Source: Canna indica (Eukaryota; Streptophyta; Magnoliopsida; Zingiberales; Cannaceae). From it: DNA of 64,000 nucleotides. Each line of letters starts with the position of its first letter. Position 1 is the stretch's first letter. The position numbers and the translations under genes were made by a program. The stretch spans positions 52,383,501-52,447,500 of the forward strand of contig CP136890.1 of NCBI GenBank assembly GCA_034359265.1, read 5' to 3'. Shown here one piece after another: positions 37,001 through 47,628 of the stretch. A model generated the notes under the pieces. That model saw nothing but the letters and a program-made list of their open reading frames with translations, did not search any database and was not told where the DNA came from.

Positions 37001-37520
37001 TCTCGTAAAATTCTACAGCTTCTTTATTCAGTAATTCAATCTCTACCGCAGCCCCTACTTCTGTGATATCAACCGCTGTAGTATCTGGTGGGACTGATGT
37101 CTGAAGAACTGGCTGATCAACATTATCATTCAGGCGGAATTGACCCCCAAGACTATCAAGTATCATAGTTCTATAGGGATTACATTGACCGGATGAAGAA
37201 GCACCAGCAGAGGAAGATTCACCATATGTCTGAACGATAGGATTGCTCGACGTCCCGACTTCGCGTGACTCCCCGTGACAAGTCTATAGAAAATATCTTG
37301 GTGCAAATCCTTTGCTATATAGATGCAGAGTGACAGTCTCCCGATCCAAAAATCGTCCATTTGAAAAAATGCGGCACGGACATCGGATTTGATCAAACAT
37401 GCTAACGAAATTCCGATTCGAATAGGCGAAATTTAGGAAGTACGTTACGCCTAATCGAAACTCATTCGTTAAAGCTCCACGATCAAGACGTCGGTACATC
37501 CAACTTCGATCAGCCGACAT
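34051..37520 (-). pseudogene. tnpD-like TNP2 transposase of CACTA copy 1, disrupted
   Basis: ATG at 37518-37520 (MSADRSWMYRRLDRGAL). Domains in order: transposase-associated domain with CPC zinc motif (37520-37240), a zinc-ribbon-like CQNNCILYYKE...CPVCQHPRYKEKK (about 36775-36690), TNP2 catalytic region (LGLCTDGFNPFG, PGPKGPRKEIDIFLRPL, HNLDVMHIEKNVFDNI), DUF4218 (HDCHVFMQRLLPIAFRDLLP, HLPIHLAYEARVGGPVQYRW), DUF4216 (CHWFDTTERGM, EPFILASQAEQVYSAKY) and a run of Glu at the C terminus. Defects: Trp-to-stop at 37284-37286, Arg-to-stop at 35628-35630, a one-base deletion near 34608 and a small in-frame loss before GFYQEDD. The enzyme would cut and join CACTA ends. Full-length relatives are about 1100-1200 residues, which this matches. 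Confidence 0.9.
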
Positions 37521-37567
37521 GATTCTGTCAATCAATGACAATTTCTTTGGTTAATGTCTTTAGGTGA

Positions 37568-37810
37568 GATTGTCATATTCCATTCGGGATTTATGTTATT
37601 CGTACTGCACTTACGTTTTTATTTTAACTGTTAACTAATTATTCTAAATTTTGATAGCATCTCCCTACAGTTCTCCGAATACGCATATCATCTGGGCGCG
37701 TATCGGAGAACAAGAGAGATGTTGCCGAATTTTAGAATAATTAGTTAACAGTTAAAATAAAAACGTAAGTGCAGTACAAATAACTATATTCCCAAATTGT
37801 CCAATCAGGG
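37568..37810. repeat. Long hairpin in the tnpD leader, copy 1
   Basis: A 47-bp perfect inverted repeat (37602-37648 with 37731-37777) encloses a further imperfect stem (CTCCCTACAGTTCTCCGAAT against CGTATCGGAGAACAAGAGAG) and a loop ATATCATCTGGG. Weaker pairing extends outward to about 37568 and 37810. It would lie in a leader intron (donor at 38608, acceptor just before the ATG). Related hairpins: 62456-62636 and 39483-39650. Confidence 0.85.
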
Positions 37811-37983
37811 ACAATTCAAGAATTGTACGTCGTATAAAAGATCATCTACTTCTTTTACACGAACATACAATTCTCGAACGGATCTAAGGTTTTGCTAAAT
37901 CATATCCGATTCGTCGATGCGTACGTGAAACATATCAACTCGTCGGATGGATGATTATTTTCTAAATGTTTCGAGACAGTTCG

Positions 37984-38298
37984 AGTCCATATTGGACGAT
38001 TTCGGCGCGCGTCCGAAGTGGACGATTCCGGCGCGAGTCCGAAGTGGACGATTCCAGCGCGAGTCCGAAGTGGACGATTCCGGCGCGAGTCCGAAGTGGA
38101 CGATTCCGGCGCACGTCCGAAGTGGACGATACCGGCGCGCGTCCGAAGTGGATGATTCCGGCGCGCGTCCGAAGTGGACGATTCTGGCGCGAGTCCGAAT
38201 TGGACGATTCCGGCGCGCGTCCGAAGTGGACGATTCTGGCGCGCGTCCGAAGTGGACAAACCGGCGCGCGTCCGAAGTGGACGATTCCGGCGTGCGTC
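37984..38298. repeat. 26-bp tandem repeat in the CACTA leader, 12 units
   Basis: Unit GTCCGAAGTGGACGATTCCG plus GCGCGC, repeated about twelve times with substitutions; the second-last unit has a small deletion. The period is not a multiple of three, so all three frames stay open and give spurious ORFs. Copy 2 has about seven units (62838-63017). Confidence 0.9.
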
Positions 38299-38419
38299 CA
38301 AAATTAATCTAAACCCTAATAATTAATCTAACAAATTAAATAATTAATCTAAACAATTAATTAACAATTATAAAACAATTAATTAACAATTATCAAACAA
38401 TATAAAATATATATATAAT

Positions 38420-39059
38420 TATAAATTCTGGCGCCGGAGTCCACCCGCCGGCGCCGGCGTACAGTGGCCGGACACACTGTCCGGCCACTGTAGAAGGTCC
38501 GGCGGAGGCCATTGGCCGACCGCCGCCGGCCGAAACCCTAGAAATAGGGTTTCGGTCGGATTGATTCCCGCCGGCCGCAGGGAAGAAACGGCCAGCCGAT
38601 CAACATACCTGAACAAGTTGGCATCAGCGGGAGGAGGAAGAGGCGTCGTCGGCGTCGGCAGCAGCGGCAGCGGCGGCGAGAGGAGTCGGCAGGAGCGGTG
38701 GCGGCAGCAGCGGGAGGAAGAAGGGTCGGGCGCGAGAGCGTGCCCTATATAAACTTATCAGCAACGGCTCACTCGCCCGTTAGAAAGTCGTTGCTGATAA
38801 GTTATCATCAGCAACGGCTCACTTATCCGTTAGCAAGCCGTTGCTGATAATTAAAATATCAGCAACGGCTCACCTTTTCGTCAGAACGCCGTTGCTGATA
38901 ATTAAAATAATCTGCAACGGCTCGGGTTTCCGTTAGAACGCCGTTGCAGATACAAATATCTGCAACGGCTCGGGCGGCCGTAAGAATGTCGTTGCAAATA
39001 GCAACGGCTTGAGCGACCGTTGCTGATAGCCGTTGCTGAAGACCTAGTTTCTAGTAGTG
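38420..39059 (-). promoter_or_regulatory. Transposase promoter, GC-rich leader and right subterminal repeats, copy 1
   Basis: On the minus strand: subterminal repeats 39059-38756 (five to six face-to-face AGCAACGGCT/AGCCGTTGCT units of ~45 bp), then a TATA box TTTATATAGG at about 38753-38744, then a GC-rich segment to 38420. A splice donor CAG/GTATGT at 38609/38608 ends a noncoding exon. The order matches the upstream and downstream control regions described for maize Spm, where methylation and TnpA control activity. Confidence 0.65.
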
Positions 39060-40766
39060 AATTCTACTTCTTCATCTCCACCTTCCTCAACTTTATGATC
39101 GTCATCATCAACATATTCAACTTCTAATTGAACTAACAATGTGTCCGCATCCTTGAGTATTAGAATAATACGGTCTACTACGGGAGGATCCTCTTCTTGA
39201 TAGAAATCATCTGTCACATTAGGTATCAGCTCATTTTCTTCCGCTATCGGATCAATTCTTCCTCTAGCTTTAGTCTTACAAACTACACGTCAATCTGCTC
39301 TATCTTTATTTCGAGCCAAATACTTGGCATAATATACTTGTTCGGCTTGTGATGGCAATATAAAAGGCTCATTTGCTGCCAATTTCGATTTGTAATTAAC
39401 CTCAACAAGTTTATATTTTGGATAAATTTTCATGCCCCTATCTATTGCACTAAGTATTTCTTTCAGGATTCATGTTATTCATATTGCACTAAGTATTTCT
39501 TTTAACCGTTAACTTCATTCTAAATTTTAGCGGCATCTCCCTACAGTTCTCTGAATACGCATATCATCTGGGCGCGTATCGGAGGACAAGGGAGATACAG
39601 TAGCCAAAATTTATGAATGAATATCGGTTAAAATAAACAACTAAGCGTAATACAAATAAGTATGTTCCCAAATTTTTCAATTAGGGACAATTCAAGGGTT
39701 GTATGTCGTATAAAAGATCATCTACTTTGTTTATACGAACATACAACCCCGAACGTATCTAAGATTTTGCAAAATCATATCCGACTCGTCGTTGCGTACG
39801 TGAAACATATCAACTCGTCGGATGGATGATCATTTTCTAACTTTGTGAATGTCGTCGCGAGTACACAGTGAACATCGACGCGAGTCCTTAGATTTCAACC
39901 CCAACGTCGGCGACAATGTCCACAATGGTTTAATTTTATCGGCTCGAGTATTAATTAACAGAAATAATTAACACTAATTAATAGAAATAATTAATACTAA
40001 TTAATAGAAATAATTAACACTAATTAACAGAAATAATTTACACCAAATAATTAACACTAATTAACACTAACACTAATTAATGAAAATAATTATCACCAAC
40101 ACTAACACTAATTAACACTAACACTAATTAACACTAACACCAATTAACACTAACAATTAACCGAATTAAAAAAATAAATAATTTAGGGTTTGATTAAACC
40201 CTAATTAAAAAACCTAATAGTGTGCGAACAATGGACGCCCACTGTTAGCACACTATTTCGGCGTCGGCATCTAGTGTCCCATGTCAAACACTGGACAAGG
40301 GTCCGGCGGCCGGAGGCCAGCTGAAACCCTAAGGTTTCGACCGGTCCTAATGATGGAGAAGAGGCCGGTGAGATTACTTGGAGGCGCGCACGACAGCAGC
40401 GACAGGAGTCAGCGGGCGCAGCATCGGTGTCAGCGAGCAGCGATAGTAGCATATTGAATGGCGAGCAGCGGCGTCGGCGCGGAGGAGAAGGAAGCAAGAG
40501 AAGAAAGGGGGTGGGAGCGACCACAGAGTTCAATATACTTATCACCAATAGCTCACTTATCTATTGGTAAGCCGTTGTAGATAAATAATATCATCAGCAA
40601 CGGCCGAGGCAGCCATCGCTAAGTCGTTGGTGATAAGTATTTCATTTTCGCACCGCGAGCGCGCCATCAACTAACGAGCAATGGATACGCAAGTCATACA
40701 TAAGTTGTTGCTAAATGTAATAGTATCATCAGGAACGACCGACGCGGCCTCCGCTAAGCCGTTGCT

Positions 40767-42599
40767 TGTTGAAGCCCATACAGAGCTTTCTTCAATCTGT
40801 ATACATGGTCAGGATAAGCAGAATCTTCAAAACCTTTGGGATGTTCAACATAGACTTCTTCATTGAGAAACGCATTCAGGAAAGCGATTTTAACAGCCGT
40901 CTGGAATAGTTTGAACTTCATACAACGGGATATGGCAAGAAGCAATCTGATAGATTCCAATCTTGCAATTAGAGAAAAGGTTTCATCATAATCTAGCCCT
41001 TCAATTTGATTAAAGCACTGAGCAACAAGTTTGGCTTTATTTCTTGTTATGTTCCCTGCTTCATCAACAACATTAACACCTTCAGGTCTTGAAACAAGTT
41101 CCCATACATCATTCCTGATGAACTGTTGTAACTCCTCTTGCATAGCAGAAATCCAAAATTCATCTTTCAAGGCTTCCTTCACGTTTTTTTGGTTCAAGTG
41201 AAGTGTAAAAGGAATACCTGATCATATCCTGGTGATTTTTCTTTGATTAATTCCTGGTCTTGACTCCATCATTTGCATCTCCAATCATATTTTGCAGGGG
41301 ATGATTTTTGAGGATTTATGTAGACTTTTTTTTGAATTCATCACTTTCATCATCCTGTTCAACATCAGTCTTAGTGTTAGTTGGATCTACAATTTCAACT
41401 GACTGATTAATGACCTTGGTAGTATTCTAGCCAGTTTTGACAATAGTTGTAACTCCCTTCTCATCAGCAGTCAGGATTTGGCTGATTTGAGAATCATCTA
41501 CCTTCACATTTGCGGATTCCATCATGGTTTGAGTTCGTTTGTTGTAGACCCGATAGGCCTTGCTATTTGTAAAATATCCCAGAAATATGGTTTCATCACT
41601 TTTGTTTTGCATCTTGCCAAGGTAGTCCCTATAATTTAGAACATAACACCTACTACCAAAAACATGAAAGTATGTAATGTTAGGCTTTCTTCCCTTTCAT
41701 AATTCATAAGGAGTTTTAGTAGTTCTTGATATGAGATAAACTCTATTGATAATGTAGCAAGCCGTGTTGATAGCTTCAGCCCAGAATCTCTCAGAAATGC
41801 GCTTGGAATTGAGCATTACATGGGTTATCTCCTGGATTGTGCGGTTCTTTCTCTCAACCACACCATTTTGCTAAGGAGTTTTTGGTGCTGAGAATTCATG
41901 TAGAATTCCATTCTCATCACAGAACTCAAAGAATGAAATATTCTCAAATTCTCTTCTGTGATCACTCCTTATTTTGATGACCTTTATAATGGGAAATTCT
42001 TTTTCATTTTGCAGCCTCAAGCATAGAGTTTTGAAATTGCCGAAGGCACTTAACTTCTCTCTTAAAAACTTTGTCCAAGTAAAATGTGAGTAATCATCAA
42101 CACATACAAGGATATATTATTTACCTCCAAGATTTTCAAATTGCATAGGACCAACCAGGTCCAGATGAAGAAGCTCTAAAGCTCTTGATGTACCAACTAG
42201 TTGTAAGTGGTGATGAGATTGCCTTGTTTATTTTCCTTCTTGACATGGGCCGCAAACAGCTTCAGGTTCTCCAGAAAGTTTAGGAATTCCTCTGACAGCT
42301 CCCCCATTTATAAGATTCTTGAGGTCTCTATAATTGACATGACCTAATCGTTGATGCCACATATTGATGTCAGATGAAACAACTGAAAAACAAACAGACG
42401 AATATGCTATTTTATAGCAATTGTCCTTTGATCTATTTCTTTCAAGGATGCAGTCACAATCCTCATCAAAGACCTTGCAGCTGCTCCTGGTAAACTGAAC
42501 ATTCAAATTTTGGTGACAAAGCTGACTTATACTTACAAGATTAGCCTTGAGACCTTCCACAAGCAGGACATTTTTTATATTCGGAATTCCTGGGACATT
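40767..42599 (-). pseudogene. Copia integrase and first half of RT
   Basis: From right to left: GAG-pre-integrase zinc region (NIKNVLLVEGLKANLVSISQ, MWHQRLGHVNYRDLKNLI; 42228-42594). Then the integrase core with IRSDHRREFEN near 41970 (usual SDHGGEFEN) and TP-stop-QNGVVERKNRT near 41860, where a Gln codon has become TAG. Then KSDETIFLGYFTNSKAYRVY (41612-41560) and RT (41197-40767) from WISAMQEELQQFIRNDVWEL to VYRLKKALYGLQQ. The end abuts CACTA sequence. Integrase joins cDNA to the chromosome; this copy cannot. Confidence 0.85.
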
Positions 42600-43872
42600 A
42601 GGCGCGTTTGTTTGCGAATTTTTTTTTCGAAGTTTCATTTCGCGAAAACCATAATCGATTTTCAAGTTTCAGGATTTTGGTTTCGATTCTTTTGTTTGGC
42701 GAAAACGTGTTTGTTTGACATGTTCAATTTTCATGTTACGCCAAACGAAACTAGCGAAAACTTGTTTGTTTTGTGTTGATTTCGATGATAATTTTGGGAC
42801 GGAAATTGAAACTGTGTTTGTTTATCAAACAGAGTCTTGGTTTTAATTTATGAATTTATATTAGTTTATTTATTATAGTTTTTTTTTAAATTTGAAATCA
42901 TTTACTTATAAACTTAATATATATATATGAATAATGTTAATTAGTTAATAAAAATTATTATGAATATTATTTAATTATTTAATTGTTATTTTTAAAAAAA
43001 AATATTTATGACAACTATTTTTTATTCTTATGAAAACAATTTTATAATTTAATCCTTATTAACTATTTGATATTAGCAATTAGTATTTTTATGAAAACAA
43101 TTCATTAAATCAAATAATGAATTATGAGTGATGGGTTTAGTAATTTGTTTAAGGATGTGCCATCTCAAATAGCTTTAATCGAGGGGTTTAAGTGATGACT
43201 TTAAAATCAAAATTTTACTTAGCATTATTTAAGGATGAGCCCTATCAAAAGGCTTTAAGTGATGGTTTTAAGTGATGACTTTAAAGCACAAAATTTTACT
43301 TAACCTCACTTTACACATAGTTAATAGTTAATAGTTACACATAGTTGAGCACATGATATAATCTAGAGAAGTTTATGTGATTAATATACTCTACCTCACT
43401 TTACTATTTTTGTCTTGCCATTGATCCATGGCATCAAAGTAAATGAAGTATCTATTCACACACAATGGTATTGATCCATTCACACAAATGAAGTATCAAT
43501 TCACACAAATGAAATATCAAGTAAATGAAGTTAGTATCTACATCTAAAAGGAGAGCAAAACTACTATGAATACTGATCAATGACATACAAATGATGAAGT
43601 TTTTTAAGTATCAAAGACAATAGCTATTAACCATACTCAAACTATCAAAAAATTTCTTACATACACCATTTTTGCTTTTCCTAGCTTTTTTCTCTAATGG
43701 AATATAGGCTATTTTTTTATGGGGTCCATGCCAAATTACAGGGTTGTGCAATGAAAAACTCTGCTCGGTTCATGTTTGATCCATCAGCAGTATGTTTCAA
43801 CCTTATCTTTAACACTATATCGACTATGAGCAACATTCAAACTTGATGCCTGCAGTTGTTTGCGCCGCTTCA

Positions 43873-44028
43873 CTAATCAAAGTGCGGTATTTCGATCAAT
43901 CTGTGCATAATCATGATTTGGTTGCATAAAGGTCAGCACATTTGCTTCTTCCTCTGCAACCCAGGGACTGCTTCCAAGTAATCCAAGCAGGACTTAATGC
44001 ATGCATGGAAGCCAATTGATTCAGCAAC
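43873..44028 (-). pseudogene. BTB/POZ-protein exon fragment, frameshifted
   Basis: After an acceptor (TTTTTAACAG) the minus strand reads VAESIGFHACIKSCLDYLEA then VP. A one-base loss in the next Trp codon shifts the frame to VAEEEANVL. This matches the segment after the BTB domain in plant BTB/POZ proteins of the At1g63850 type (…CLxYLEAVPW…EEE). Those proteins are putative substrate adaptors for CUL3 ligases. The fragment is short and stands alone inside a transposon. Confidence 0.55.
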
Positions 44029-45292
44029 CTGTTAAAAACCAATTACATGAAGAAGTAAATCTCCAATCAAGTTAATAGACCTTAGCTCAATAAAGTAAAG
44101 GTGAGTGCATTACAGCTAATAGAAATATGAAGCAACTGATTTGTGTCTGCCAACTATGTCAATGCATGAAACTTAGTTTTGATGTCAATAACTAATAGTC
44201 AACCATCCTTTTTCATGACAACAGATATTGAATACAATTTAATTTAACCCAAGTTGACTACCGAAACAAAATCAACCTAGTGGTTAACTTCTAAGATAGT
44301 AGATTGCAGATGTTGTGTTATTATTTTATTTTGCCGGAGCAAAAGAAGTGAGACTTTCAACTAAAATGATAAAAAATTTGATTACTTCGCTCGAAAAACT
44401 TTTTATATGTTCAAAATATAGTTGTTGTAATGTTAAGTGTGAAAAAGGGCAATTCCAATGCACAAGGCTCTCTCCGATGATGAGTGCCAATGATAAAAAG
44501 TGGAAGCAACCCCATCTACCATATCAAGTTCTTACATTTCCATGGTACCAATAGAAAGCAACCAAGGGCCTTAAATTATGGCAAAATGAATCCCATGCCT
44601 TTCTTTCAAATCTTGTGTTATTTCACGTGGAAATAGACATTTTCTTCAAAGAAAATTATAGGGAGGTATACCTACCCTTCAAAAATTATAAGAAATTTGA
44701 AGCATTAACTCCCAACCATGTCATCACAGAGAAGATGTAAGAATTACATACTAAAGTAAAGTGGGGGAAGGAAAACCTCAAAGTAGCACATTGCTATCGA
44801 TCAAAGTAACTCAATTGGCCATACCAGATTAAACTTGTATACAAACAAAACACAAATGAAGAAGGAAAACCTCAAAAATCATTTACTTCAAGCCTTTGGC
44901 TAGCAAACAAATAAAACCACATGTTATCCTCCAGGGAGGAGGTTGCTATATGAAATCAAGAACATGGTAAATATGATTCTCAAATCTCAAAATCTAATGT
45001 AGAAAGTTTTCCAGATTAGAAGAGGGGGAAAAGACTGGTTATCAAGTATAAGAACCTGCATTTTCGATTACGTAGACAATGCTCATAGCTAAGTTCCCTA
45101 AGAAAGATATAACACATGCATTTTTTTTCTCAAGTTAACCTATTCAAGAGCTTTTTTCCTTATCCAAGAATGATTGAATCTCAAGACATATGGAACAAAA
45201 ACACTAAATTAGTTCACATTAAACAAATCATAATTCACAGAAAGATACCAAAAATGACTATTAATAAGTAAAAGATGGAGAAATAGGGTTAC

Positions 45293-45508
45293 CTGACAGA
45301 TGTTACAGATGGGGACTTGCGAAGAGGAGGAAGATGACGAAGAAGAAGAGTTGGAATTGGTCGGGAGAAGAGGAACTCTCTGGTGCTTTTCGGCGAGCTT
45401 ATTGGCGGCGTGAACCTCCTCGTCGCAGCCCCAGCAAAGAGCTGCCTCGTCGGCGCAGCACAGCACCGCCGCTGCCGCCCTCTCACAAATGTCACATTGT
45501 GTCTTCAT
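45293..45508 (-). pseudogene. First exon of a B-box (BBX) zinc-finger gene, captured
   Basis: ATG at 45508, 72 codons, ending at a splice donor CAG/GTAACC (45293/45292). It encodes one complete B-box: C5, C8, C17, D20, C25, C28, H33 and H42 in the usual spacing (MKTQCDICERAAAAVLCCAD, EEVHAANKLAEKHQR), then a Ser run and the first cysteines of a second B-box (PICNICQ). BBX proteins are light-signalling transcription cofactors. No second exon with the rest of box 2 is found in the 1.2 kb downstream; the next recognisable exon is the BTB piece. The exon is undamaged, so it could still be spliced into a chimeric transcript. Confidence 0.85.
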
Positions 45509-45986
45509 CCCTCCTCACCGGCCTACCAAGCATCAACTCTCGCACACAGGTCGCCAAGGGTTTCGTGATGGAAGATGTAGGAGAGGCATGAAAGGTCGCC
45601 GCTAGCAAAGAGTTGCTGCCGCTCTCGCACGCAGGTCGCCGCGAGGGTTTCGTCACGAGAGAAATGGGAAATCATGGGTTTTGTTCAAGCTGATTGAAAC
45701 TGCAGAGATGTGGCAAAAATCACAAGTTTGCCACCGCAGTTTTGGTCGGGTTTCATCCGATTTCACGAAACGGGTGAATTATACCCCTAGTAGAATTCAC
45801 CATTTTCGAGTTTTATGTATAAATCCATGTTTCACGAAATCGGTGGTTTCGCGAAACAACCGACAGGTTTTTATAACCAAACAATGTTTCGGTCCAGTTT
45901 CATTTTCGAGCGAAACCAAAACCCGAAACATGATCTAACAAACATTCTCATGTCCTTAATCTTCAAATGTAACAGTTGCTCCTTCA

Positions 45987-47628
45987 TGTTGGTGAAATGG
46001 TCACACTAGAGGGAGGGTGAATAGTGTGTTATCTAAACTTTTCGCCTAATTTCGATTTTATCGAATTCAACTGTTTCTTATAACTTAGGCAATACACTAA
46101 TTCGAATAGCAAGCGGAAGTAATAAATAAGACAATTAAGCAAACACAAGAGAGACAATGCTAACACAATGATTTATAGTGGTTCGGCCTCAATGCCTACT
46201 CCACTACCTAAGCACCCCGCTTAGGACTTCCAAATGAGTTTAACTAGATTAATTAGTTTCCTTACAATGAGGACTTTACACCAGAAAGTCTCCGCTCTCA
46301 AACCGAATGCACTTTCACACCCGGAAGTATCCTGTCTTCCTACCGAGAGCACTCTCCCAACTCAACCTAAGGACAACTCAACTAATCCTAGTAACTATGT
46401 TTACACCGGTGAAATTAAACCCTAACATTAAGGCAACCACCAACTCAATCAAACCTAGAAACCTAGGTTTACACACTTGATATACAATCAAAATAAATAA
46501 AAAAATAAAATAATAATTAGAGCAATAAATCAAAACAACAAGTACTTAGCTCCAAAAGAAACTTCCTAGTCCTCTTGATGCCTCAAGGTGATGAATAGAT
46601 GAAGTTTGTGGGCTCAATCAAGTAGTTTAGGATCAAAGCTAGGGTTTAAGAAGAATCTCTCAATGAAAGCTTTAAGATTGATCAAAGATGGCTCAATGAA
46701 GGTTAAGATCATGGAGGAAGGCACTCAAGGGCTAGTATATATAAGCCCCAAGAAGAGAGAGCCAAAATAGCTCTCCCAACGGGCTGATTTCTGCCCGTTG
46801 GCGACGCCCAATCACTTACCGATCGATCGTCGGTCGATCAACCGAGCAACCGCCGAGCAACCGAATGCATTCTGCCTATTCTGGGCATCGTTCGGTCGAC
46901 CAAAATGCCTTCACCTTTTGCCGGTCGATCAGTCGGTCGATCGAACCTGGGCAGGGCTGATTTTTCTGCTTGTTTGTTCATTTCTGGGGTTTCATTTTAC
47001 TAAGTCTACTTAAAGTTAATAATTTTAAAACATAAATATTATATAAGGATTACCCCCCATTTGGATTCAATAAAAATATCTAAAAAATTAAAATCCTTAA
47101 TAATCAAAATCTAACTTTTGGGTTATAGTACAAGTTTCAGAAAAATGAATTTTTTATAATTTTTGGGGTCAAATATGGGTAGGCTAAAGGCTTCCAAAAA
47201 AATCTTTAAAATATCTCGTTATCTAGTTTTTACCTAAGGAATAATTACCGGCATTTTTGGTGCCAAGAAAATGTCTAGGTTATATAGCCCTCAAAGGAGC
47301 TCCCTAGGCTTAGTGAATTTCAGGGCTATTTTTTTATTTTTCGGTTTTTCATGTTTTGGGATTCGGGATTGGTTTTTGGGTTTCTTTGCTTCATCATGGG
47401 GATTTATAATTTATCTAGACACCCTAAACCTATACTCTATCTTCCCGATGAATTCGAGCGCGTCGACCAACATCCTTTCGATTTTCCAATTTCTCCGATA
47501 TTTTCGATCGTGGACGTCGTGCGCTAACCGATATAGAACCTGAAAATATTTCTCAATGAAACATTAGTTCAATGTTTGTTATCATCAAAACTGAGATTAA
47601 GACCAATGTAGAAAACCTTAGGCCAACA
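45987..47628 (-). mobile_element. SIRE-like copia solo LTR, near-perfect duplication
   Basis: TGTTGGTGAAATGG at 45987 to CTTAGGCCAACA at 47628, 1642 bp. Flanks are CTTCA and CTACA (four of five match). It interrupts the copia protease region: YFDSGCSQHM...KDIQKHV on one side, EGATVTFED on the other. A GGTCGACC-rich tract is at about 46810-46950. Confidence 0.85.

Larger units (their letters stand above)
31792..39059 (-). mobile_element. Complete young CACTA element, copy 1, duplication AAT
   Basis: It begins CACTACTAGAA at 31792 and ends with the inverse TTCTAGTAGTG at 39059, with AAT on both sides (31789-31791 and 39060-39062). The disrupted host sequence reads continuously if the element is removed; compare the intact counterpart at about 54430-54450. 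Length 7268 bp. Inside, on the minus strand: subterminal repeats and TATA box (right end), GC-rich leader, leader intron with 26-bp repeats and hairpin, tnpD-like gene, tnpA-like gene, left subterminal repeats. Both genes are broken. Confidence 0.95.
29278..40766 (-). mobile_element. Older CACTA element inside copia RT, host of a younger CACTA
   Basis: The left terminus CACTACTAGAATAATG is at 29278. Subterminal AGCAACGGCT-like motifs are badly decayed (29278-29815). Degenerate minus-strand tnpA exons lie at about 31672-30160 (for example WVEAAGGWD-type and SRRRRPHGPN). The DUF4216 tail (31690-31791) is split by the younger element and resumes at 39060-39440. Most of tnpD is then deleted: at about 39440 sequence jumps to the leader with its hairpin (39483-39650). 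GC-rich leader and subterminal motifs follow to about 40766. The right terminus (TAGTAG-TG) is absent, so a deletion removed it together with adjoining copia sequence. Confidence 0.85.
42600..45941. mobile_element. DNA-transposon-like element with captured gene pieces
   Basis: It interrupts the copia polyprotein between GHEN and VPGIPN and is flanked by ACATT (42595-42599 and 45942-45946). Both ends are rich in GTTTGTTT and CGAAA/TTTCG words (GGCGCGTTTGTTTGCG at the left; ACCAAAACCCGAAACATG near the right), forming loosely inverted terminal regions of ~200 bp. No transposase is seen. Superfamily is uncertain: the ends resemble hAT or PIF/Harbinger-type non-autonomous elements, but a 5-bp duplication fits neither cleanly. 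The interior (42840-45660) is AT-rich and holds a BBX exon and a BTB/POZ fragment, both on the minus strand. Confidence 0.6.

Noticed and set aside
37900..38312. Three overlapping ORFs of 113-133 codons on both strands
   Set aside because: Produced by the 26-bp repeat, whose period keeps every frame free of stops. The same happens at 62813-63019.
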